Source of the DNA: an uncultured Bacillota bacterium
GTDB taxonomy: Bacteria > Bacillota > Clostridia > Peptostreptococcales > Anaerovoracaceae
DNA length: 19,055 nucleotides
Direction of reading: 5' to 3'
Assembly: GCA_902465215.1 (NCBI GenBank)
Contig: CABQMM010000001.1
Coordinates: forward strand, 1 to 19,055
Each line of letters starts with the position of its first letter. Position 1 is the first letter of the stretch. The translations under genes were made by a program, and so were the position numbers. Below the pieces are notes generated by a model. That model was given only the letters and a program-made list of their open reading frames with translations, was not told where the DNA came from and did not search any database. Shown here one piece after another: positions 13,233 through 19,055 of the stretch.

Positions 13233-15233
13233 ATGAAGGCACAGGTTACGGTAAAAAACAGAAGAAGGATAGCAATCGGGTTTATCATCATAGCACTGCT
13301 TTTGATTGCGCTTGTATTCCGCGTGGCGTGGATTCAGATTGTAGATGCGGAAGAACTGAGTCAGAAAGCGATTGACCAGCAGACGAAGGACACACCGATT
13401 GAAGCCAAACGCGGTACGATTTATGACCGAAACGGAAAAGAACTGGCGACGAGCACGACCTGCTATACGCTTTGGGCAAGACCCTCACAGATAAAGCTGA
13501 AGGACGGACAGGAACGCCCTGACAGCGAAATCAAAGTATTTGCGCAGGACATCGCAGACATTATAGATGGTGATGCGTCCGATGTTTATGCGGATTTAAC
13601 GAAAAATCAGGCACTGGTCAGAGTCGCAAAATATCTGGAAAAAAACACGGCAGATAAACTGAGAGCCCTTCAGATAACCGGAATTGAGCTTTCGGAAGAT
13701 AATAAAAGATATTACCCTCTGGGAAATTTTGCTTCGCAGGTGCTCGGCAGCGTAAACGATGATAATATGGGAAGAACCGGCATCGAGCTGCAGTACGATC
13801 AGTATTTGAGCGGCGTTTCCGGCAGATGGGTGAAGAATACGGATTTGCTCGGAAATGAGCTGGTAAAAGGTGCGGAAGAATACCATGAGGCGCAGGATGG
13901 CCTGAATGTGATCATGACACTCGACGAGGCGATGCAGTATTATGTCGAGAAGGCGCTTGAAAAGGGTATGGAAAAGACGAAGGCGAAACGCATCATGTGC
14001 CTGGTGATGGATCCGAAGACAGGTGATATTCTGGCATCCGCAACAACTCCGGGATTCGACCCGAATGAAGCGACACAGCCTTTGGCAAAAGACAAGAAGA
14101 AATATGAAAAAATGTCAGCAGAAGAAAAGAACAAGTACCTGTTCAGCCTTTGGAGAAACCCTTTGGTCAGTGACACTTACGAGCCGGGTTCGACCTTTAA
14201 GCTCATAACATCCTCTTCTGCGATTGAAGAAAAAGTAATCAATGACAATACGACCTTCAACTGCTCCGGAAGCTTCAGCGTGGCGGGCGTCAGACTGCAC
14301 TGCTGGACCAGCGGCGCACACGGTACGCAGACGATTCGGCAGGCAATCGGAAATTCCTGCAATCCGGCACTCGCCAAGGTTGCTTCCCTGCTGGGAAAAA
14401 CCAGATTCTATAAATATTTAGACCTTTATGGAATCACGGATAAGACCAGCGTGGACTATCCGGGTGAGGCAGGCGCAATCGTGCAGAGTCTTGAAAATGT
14501 CGGACCGGTAGAGCTGGCGACAATTGGTTACGGTCAAGGTATTTCCGTAACGCCGATCCAGCTCCTTACAGCTGTAAATGCAATCGGAAACGACGGCGTG
14601 CTTCTACAGCCCCGCTATGTGAAAGCATTGACGGACAGTGAGGGCAAGGTTGTGGAATCCTATGAGCCGGTCGTTGTCCGCAAGGTGATTTCTGCAGCAA
14701 CTGCCAAGAAAATGCGCAGCATCATGCAGTATGTTGTCGATGAAGGCGGCGGCGGAAACGCCAGGATTGCAGGATACAGAGTCGGCGGCAAAACCGGTAC
14801 CGCGAATAAAATCGATGCAGGAACCGGAAAATACGGAAAGTATTATTACAGTTCCTTTATTGGAATGGCACCGATGGACGATCCGCAGATTTCCATTCTG
14901 GTTGTAGTTGACAGTCCGAAAGGCTCCTACTACGGCTCCATGGTTGCAGCTCCGATCGCAAAGGATATTCTAACGGACGCTTTGCGCTATCTGAATGTCA
15001 CGCCGAAATACAGCAAATCGGAGAAGAATTCACTACAGAGCGGATATACGACAGTTCCGAATGTTGTCGGAAAGGAATTCAGCGAGGCGGCCGGCATTAT
15101 CGGCGGCAAAGACCTGAAATACAGCAGACCGAAATCAGCGCAGGACGATGATGATTTCACGGTTGTGGATCAGTATCCAAAGGCAGGAACAAAGGTGAAA
15201 AAGAACGCGGTTGTCTATGTCTATAAAGAGTAG
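13233..15233 (+). CDS. Class B penicillin-binding protein with PASTA domain (FtsI/SpoVD type)
   Basis: This 666-residue transpeptidase cross-links septal (or spore cortex) peptidoglycan outside the membrane. GAAGGAG precedes the ATG at 13233. A short basic cytoplasmic end is followed by one membrane anchor (about residues 12-32), a dimerisation domain (RGTIYDRNG, then DLTKNQALVRVAKYL and GIELSEDNKRYYPLG), and the penicillin-binding domain with all three motifs: S320-T-F-K323, S375-C-N377 and K520-T-G522. A single PASTA domain occupies about residues 607-666 (TTVPNVVGKEFSEA to VVYVYKE). One C-terminal PASTA is the layout of SpoVD, whereas Bacillus PBP2B has two, but in Clostridia the gene at this place often serves vegetative division, so I leave the symbol open. 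Confidence 0.95.
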   Translation: MKAQVTVKNRRRIAIGFIIIALLLIALVFRVAWIQIVDAEELSQKAIDQQTKDTPIEAKRGTIYDRNGKELATSTTCYTLWARPSQIKLKDGQERPDSEIKVFAQDIADIIDGDASDVYADLTKNQALVRVAKYLEKNTADKLRALQITGIELSEDNKRYYPLGNFASQVLGSVNDDNMGRTGIELQYDQYLSGVSGRWVKNTDLLGNELVKGAEEYHEAQDGLNVIMTLDEAMQYYVEKALEKGMEKTKAKRIMCLVMDPKTGDILASATTPGFDPNEATQPLAKDKKKYEKMSAEEKNKYLFSLWRNPLVSDTYEPGSTFKLITSSSAIEEKVINDNTTFNCSGSFSVAGVRLHCWTSGAHGTQTIRQAIGNSCNPALAKVASLLGKTRFYKYLDLYGITDKTSVDYPGEAGAIVQSLENVGPVELATIGYGQGISVTPIQLLTAVNAIGNDGVLLQPRYVKALTDSEGKVVESYEPVVVRKVISAATAKKMRSIMQYVVDEGGGGNARIAGYRVGGKTGTANKIDAGTGKYGKYYYSSFIGMAPMDDPQISILVVVDSPKGSYYGSMVAAPIAKDILTDALRYLNVTPKYSKSEKNSLQSGYTTVPNVVGKEFSEAAGIIGGKDLKYSRPKSAQDDDDFTVVDQYPKAGTKVKKNAVVYVYKE

Positions 15234-15288
15234 AAATTGAAAAAGAGTGTAAAATAAAATATATCCTGGGAATGAGAATGGGGAGGCT

Positions 15289-16773
15289 ATGCGGCTTAGA
15301 ACTTTGTTTGACGGCGCAGACTGCAAGCTGGTCTGCGGTACGCTCGACAAAGATGCGAAAGCATTGAGTTACCATTCGGATAAAACCGGTCCCGGCGCGG
15401 CTTTTTTCGCGATTCGGGGCGAGAGAAACGACGGACACAGATATATTAAAAAGCTAGCAGAGCAGGGCGTGGACATTTTTATCGTTGAGGAGATGACGGA
15501 GGAATGCAATGCGCTGCGGGGCGATGCGATAACTGTCATAAAGACGGATGATGTGCGAAAGAGCCTTGCGATTGCTTCCCGAAATTTTTTCGGAGAGCCC
15601 GATAAGCAGCTTTTGACCATCGGAATTACAGGAACGAAAGGCAAGACCGGAACTTCGGTTTTATTGAAAGAAATCTTAGAAAATGCCAAAATTCCGACAG
15701 GTATCATCGGAACCGTACAGCAGGGATATGCAGGGAATTATGAAGAGGCGGAAAACACCACGCCGCAGTCCTATGAAATTTTTCGTCTGATGCGAAAAAT
15801 GGCTGACGGCGGCTGCAAAGCGGTTGTCATGGAGGTGTCCTCGCAGGCACTGATGCAGCGCCGCACAGAGGCAATCCGTTTCGATATCGGCATTTTTACA
15901 AACCTCAGCCCTGACCATATCGGTGAGGGAGAACATAAAAGCTTTGAAGAGTATGCTTATTGGAAAAGCCGCCTTTTTCAGCAGACGAAAACAGCAGTCG
16001 TAAACGGAGACAGTCCGTACTGCGAAAAAATATTAGCGGATTCCAAAGCGAAAAGGACTATAAAATTCAGTCTGAAACAGGCGGAAAACATTCGATTGTA
16101 CAGTGGAAACGGAAGGCTCGGAAGCGTGTTTACTTTTGCGGGAGAGCAAATCAGACTTGGGCTTGCCGGACGATTCAATCTATACAATGCGATAGCTGCC
16201 ATGACGACGGCACAGACGCTCGGCATTTCGACAGGAGAAATGAAAAACGCGCTCGAAACGGTATCCGTGAGAGGTCGGACGGAAATCATTCCTACAGGGA
16301 GAGATTTTATCGTAATGCTGGATTATGCGCATAACGGCGTGGCGATGGAAAATCTGCTGGCTGCATTGCGGGAATATCAACCGGGGCGGCTGATTACAGT
16401 GTTTGGCTGCGGAGGCAACCGGGATCCGCATCGGCGGACGGAGATGGGGCTGGCAGCGGGAAAGGCGGCGGACTTATCCGTCATTACTTCCGATAACCCA
16501 CGCGAAGAAGACCCCGATGCGATTATCAAAGACATCGTTTGTGCGCTTTCCGAAACCGGAGGCGCATACAAGGTCATCCCCGGTCGTGCTGAGGCAATCA
16601 AATGGACCTTGCAAAATGCGCAGCACGGTGATATTATAGCAGTCTGCGGCAAAGGGCATGAAACCTACCAACTGATAGGAAGTGAAAAGCTGCATTTTGA
16701 TGACAGAGAAGTGATTAGGACAATCATAGCGAATATGGATAGTGATACGGATAATTGGGAGAAAATGAAATGA
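15289..16773 (+). CDS. murE: UDP-MurNAc-tripeptide synthetase (meso-DAP adding)
   Basis: This 494-residue cytoplasmic ligase adds the third amino acid to UDP-MurNAc-L-Ala-D-Glu with ATP. The N-terminal domain contains FFAIRGERNDGHRYI; the ATP loop is GTKGKT at residues 115-120 (K119). K226 in YWKSRLF is the expected carbamylated lysine. GCGGNRD and GKGHETYQ are typical of the C-terminal domain. The substrate motif DNPREEDP at 402-409 carries the DNPR sequence that selects meso-diaminopimelate, where lysine-adding enzymes have other residues. GGGAGG lies only two bases before the ATG at 15289, an unusually short spacing, but no better in-frame start exists and MRLRTLF fits the family. The C-terminus overlaps murF by four bases. 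Confidence 0.97.
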   Translation: MRLRTLFDGADCKLVCGTLDKDAKALSYHSDKTGPGAAFFAIRGERNDGHRYIKKLAEQGVDIFIVEEMTEECNALRGDAITVIKTDDVRKSLAIASRNFFGEPDKQLLTIGITGTKGKTGTSVLLKEILENAKIPTGIIGTVQQGYAGNYEEAENTTPQSYEIFRLMRKMADGGCKAVVMEVSSQALMQRRTEAIRFDIGIFTNLSPDHIGEGEHKSFEEYAYWKSRLFQQTKTAVVNGDSPYCEKILADSKAKRTIKFSLKQAENIRLYSGNGRLGSVFTFAGEQIRLGLAGRFNLYNAIAAMTTAQTLGISTGEMKNALETVSVRGRTEIIPTGRDFIVMLDYAHNGVAMENLLAALREYQPGRLITVFGCGGNRDPHRRTEMGLAAGKAADLSVITSDNPREEDPDAIIKDIVCALSETGGAYKVIPGRAEAIKWTLQNAQHGDIIAVCGKGHETYQLIGSEKLHFDDREVIRTIIANMDSDTDNWEKMK

Positions 16774-18167
16774 GAGATTTTACAATTGCCGAAGTGCGGG
16801 AAGCAGTAGGCGGAACCCTTCTGTCAGGAAGCGAGGACGGCGTTATTCGCAAAGTCTGCACAGATTCAAGAAAGGCGGAGCCGGGGGATTTGTTCTTTCC
16901 TCTGATAGGTGAAAACAACGACGGACATGATTTTTTGGCGCAGGTTTTTGAAAAGGGCTGCCGTTCGATTATCGTTTCGGACGAGAAGAAAGTCCCGAAA
17001 CGCGAGTTTTTAGCGGACGGAATACAGCCGGATGTGATTCTGGTCGAAGATACGACGAAGGCGCTGCAGGATTTGGCGCAGTATTACTTAGGAACGCTTC
17101 CGATAAAGAAAAAAATTGCAGTAACCGGAAGTGTGGGAAAGACGAGTACAAGAGACATGATGTACTACATCGCGTCCATGAAATACAAGACGGGAAGAAA
17201 TCTGAAGAACTTCAACAATGGATTCGGCCTTCCTCTCAGCATTCTGGAATTCGCGCCGGATACCGAAGCGGCAGTTTTGGAGATGGGAATGGATCATTTC
17301 GGACAGATTGAAATACTGGCGAACCTCGTAAAACCGGACATCGCACTGATTACCAACATCGGTATTTCCCATATTGAAAATTTGGGAAGCCGTGAGGGAA
17401 TCTTGAAAGCGAAGATGGAAGTAACAACCTGCTTTGACGAAAATTCGACGCTGGTGGTAAATAGCGACTGCGATTTGCTTTGCGAAGAAAATGTGAGAGG
17501 AAACTATACATTGATTACCGTGGGCTCGGAAGAAGGAAACTGCTACCGCGTCAGCGATGTTTGCGATTTTGGCGATAAGGGTATAAAATACACTTTGCAC
17601 CGGGATGATAAAGCGTATACGATTTCCCTGCCGGTGCCGGGTGCGCACAATGCAGTCAATGCGAGCCTTGCCATCGCGGCGGGCGAGCAGATGGGAATCG
17701 ACATTGAGACGGCGATTTGCGGACTTGAAGCCGCGCAGCTTACCGAGAAAAGACTGAACATAAAAGAAAAGAACGGAATAAAGGTCATCGACGATACTTA
17801 TAATGCCTGTCCGGCATCCGTAATGTCGGCAATCAATACACTGATGCAGACGGAGGGCAAAAGAAAAATCGCAATTATCGGCGATATGTACGAGCTGGGA
17901 CAGGAAACGGAAAATGCGCATAAAGAGGTCGGCGAGTTTGCCGGCAGAAAGAAGCCGGATCTGCTTGTTTGCATCGGAGAATTTGCAAAGGGCTATGCGG
18001 AAGGCGCTGCGGAACATATGAAGGCAGAGCACATCCTGTATTTCGCGGAAAAGGAAGACTTTTTCGAGCAGGCGGAAGGACTGCTTGCGCCGGGGGATGT
18101 TGTCCTGGTAAAGGCCTCGCGCGGCATGCAGATGGAAAAGATCGTAAATAAGATACTGGAAGAATAA
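16770..18167 (+). CDS. murF: UDP-MurNAc-tripeptide:D-alanyl-D-alanine ligase
   Basis: This 465-residue cytoplasmic ligase joins D-Ala-D-Ala to the UDP-MurNAc-tripeptide to give the pentapeptide. Domains in order: N-terminal substrate-binding (VCTDSRKAEPGDLFFPLIG and NNDGHDF), central ATPase with VTGSVGKTSTRDM (K124 in the P-loop) and the ALITNIGISHIENLG segment, and C-terminal domain with IDDTYNACPASVMSAI and IIGDMYELG. The ATG at 16770 overlaps the murE TGA as ATGA and has GGGAG about eight bases upstream; a TTG at 16755 is in frame but unlikely. Close coupling to murE suits its use of the MurE product. Confidence 0.97.
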   Translation: MRDFTIAEVREAVGGTLLSGSEDGVIRKVCTDSRKAEPGDLFFPLIGENNDGHDFLAQVFEKGCRSIIVSDEKKVPKREFLADGIQPDVILVEDTTKALQDLAQYYLGTLPIKKKIAVTGSVGKTSTRDMMYYIASMKYKTGRNLKNFNNGFGLPLSILEFAPDTEAAVLEMGMDHFGQIEILANLVKPDIALITNIGISHIENLGSREGILKAKMEVTTCFDENSTLVVNSDCDLLCEENVRGNYTLITVGSEEGNCYRVSDVCDFGDKGIKYTLHRDDKAYTISLPVPGAHNAVNASLAIAAGEQMGIDIETAICGLEAAQLTEKRLNIKEKNGIKVIDDTYNACPASVMSAINTLMQTEGKRKIAIIGDMYELGQETENAHKEVGEFAGRKKPDLLVCIGEFAKGYAEGAAEHMKAEHILYFAEKEDFFEQAEGLLAPGDVVLVKASRGMQMEKIVNKILEE

Positions 18168-18188
18168 AAGAGATAGGAGTTGCAAAAA

Positions 18189-19055
18189 ATGGATAGATTA
18201 CTGATTCCGATAACAGCGCTGGTGGCAGCATGGATTTTGGGAGCATTGTTCACCAAAATGCTCATACCGTTTCTGGAAAAGAAACAGTTCAGGCAGTTTG
18301 TAAGAGAGGAAGGGCCGCAGTCGCATCTTTCTAAGACCGGAACGCCGAGCATGGGCGGAATTGCGATTATCGGCGCGACGATTTTGTCGGCGGTAATTAC
18401 AACGCTTGTATTGGCGGCAGATGTGGCAAATTATATGACGCTGGCGGCAGTCCTGGTGACGATGGTGCTGTTCGGCTTAATCGGCTTCATCGACGATTAT
18501 GAGAAAGCAATTAGAAAGAACAATGCGGGAATTAGCCCGAAGCAGAAAATTATTTTACAGTTTACGTTTTCGCTGCTGTTTGCGGTGTTTGCGTATTTTA
18601 AGTCCGGCTTTGCGGGCGTGAGCGGAAGCAGCGTATGGATTCCGATTGTGGATGTATATCTGGACTTCGGTATCTTCTACATTCCGTTTATCATCTTTGT
18701 GATGATTGCCTTCAGCAATGCGGTAAACCTCACGGACGGTCTTGACGGGTTGGCATCCGGCGTTACGGCGCTGGTAGCGTTCTGCATGATTCTGCTGGGG
18801 GTATACGCATCACCCGATTTTGCAACCGAGCCCGTTATATACGGAGCGCTTGCGGGCGGATGTTTGGGCTTTCTGATGTTCAACAAGAACCCTGCAAAGA
18901 TTTTCATGGGAGATACAGGCTCAATGGCGCTTGGCGGAATGCTTGCGGCGGGGGCTGTGATGCTGAAAATGGAATTTTTGCTGGCAATTGCGGGTCTGGT
19001 TTATGTGCTGGAAGCGCTGTCGGTAATCATTCAGGTAACCTATTACAAGAAAACG
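18189..19055 (+). CDS. mraY: Phospho-N-acetylmuramoyl-pentapeptide-transferase (3' end outside window)
   Basis: The first 289 residues of MraY are present; the family has about 320, so only the end is cut off. MraY transfers phospho-MurNAc-pentapeptide from UDP to undecaprenyl phosphate in the membrane, making lipid I. Multiple membrane helices are evident. Conserved motifs: TPSMGG (52-57), FIDDYEK with D102-D103, NAVNLTDGLDGLASG (178-191, including the D183 and D186 region) and FMGDTGS with D242. AGGAG lies nine bases before the ATG at 18189, and the gene follows murF by 21 bases, so it uses the MurF product. It ends in YYKKT just before the usual histidine motif. Confidence 0.97.
   Translation, partial: MDRLLIPITALVAAWILGALFTKMLIPFLEKKQFRQFVREEGPQSHLSKTGTPSMGGIAIIGATILSAVITTLVLAADVANYMTLAAVLVTMVLFGLIGFIDDYEKAIRKNNAGISPKQKIILQFTFSLLFAVFAYFKSGFAGVSGSSVWIPIVDVYLDFGIFYIPFIIFVMIAFSNAVNLTDGLDGLASGVTALVAFCMILLGVYASPDFATEPVIYGALAGGCLGFLMFNKNPAKIFMGDTGSMALGGMLAAGAVMLKMEFLLAIAGLVYVLEALSVIIQVTYYKKT

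Noticed and set aside
17088..18185. Minus-strand open frame of 365 codons
   Set aside because: It is antisense to murF; composition is rich in Arg, His, Phe and Cys, as expected for a shadow frame.

Overview
The window looks like a chromosomal segment of a low-to-mid GC Clostridia (Firmicutes). Supporting signs are strong AGGAGG-type ribosome binding sites, consensus sigma-A promoters often with an extended -10, a mraZ-led division/cell-wall cluster in Gram-positive order, a PASTA-tailed class B PBP, and a MurE whose DNPR motif indicates meso-diaminopimelate peptidoglycan. I cannot name the genus; members of the Eubacteriales related to Anaerovoracaceae/Family XIII are a guess.

Region A (1-2690) is accessory DNA: the tail of a GNAT-like protein joined to a glycine-zipper membrane segment, a CrtO-like membrane protein, a DUF2268 HExxH protein and a MerR/TipAS regulator, packed head to tail with overlapping stops and starts. 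It is followed by an inverted repeat, a degenerate tRNA-3'-end-like stretch and tandem 11-bp repeats. This fits the end of an integrated element beside a tRNA-Pro gene.

Region B (2731-5777) holds tRNA-Pro(CGG) on the minus strand with its own promoter and terminator. Divergent from it is a MATE transporter fused to a cytidylate-kinase-like domain, interrupted by an in-frame TAA 40 codons before its natural end. A LysE-type exporter lies on the minus strand and shares a bidirectional terminator with the MATE gene.

Region C (5875-9342) is a tight plus-strand run: HxlR regulator, exodeoxyribonuclease III, proC, an AlkD-type glycosylase and an acyl-ACP thioesterase. The HxlR gene is divergent from the LysE gene. 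The AP endonuclease and the alkyl-base glycosylase are consecutive steps of base excision repair.

Region D (9343-11000) has a small single-pass membrane protein with its own promoter and terminator, and on the minus strand a Gly/Cys-rich protein (about 33 Cys in 375 residues) that I do not recognise.

Region E (11115-19055) is the dcw cluster: mraZ, rsmH, ftsL-like, PBP (ftsI/spoVD type), murE, murF and mraY (cut by the window end). Three AGTGG repeats at exact 10-bp spacing overlap its promoter, as expected for MraZ autoregulation, and a terminator-like hairpin sits between ftsL and the PBP gene. These genes take peptidoglycan synthesis from the UDP-MurNAc-tripeptide through the pentapeptide to lipid I, and supply the septal transpeptidase.
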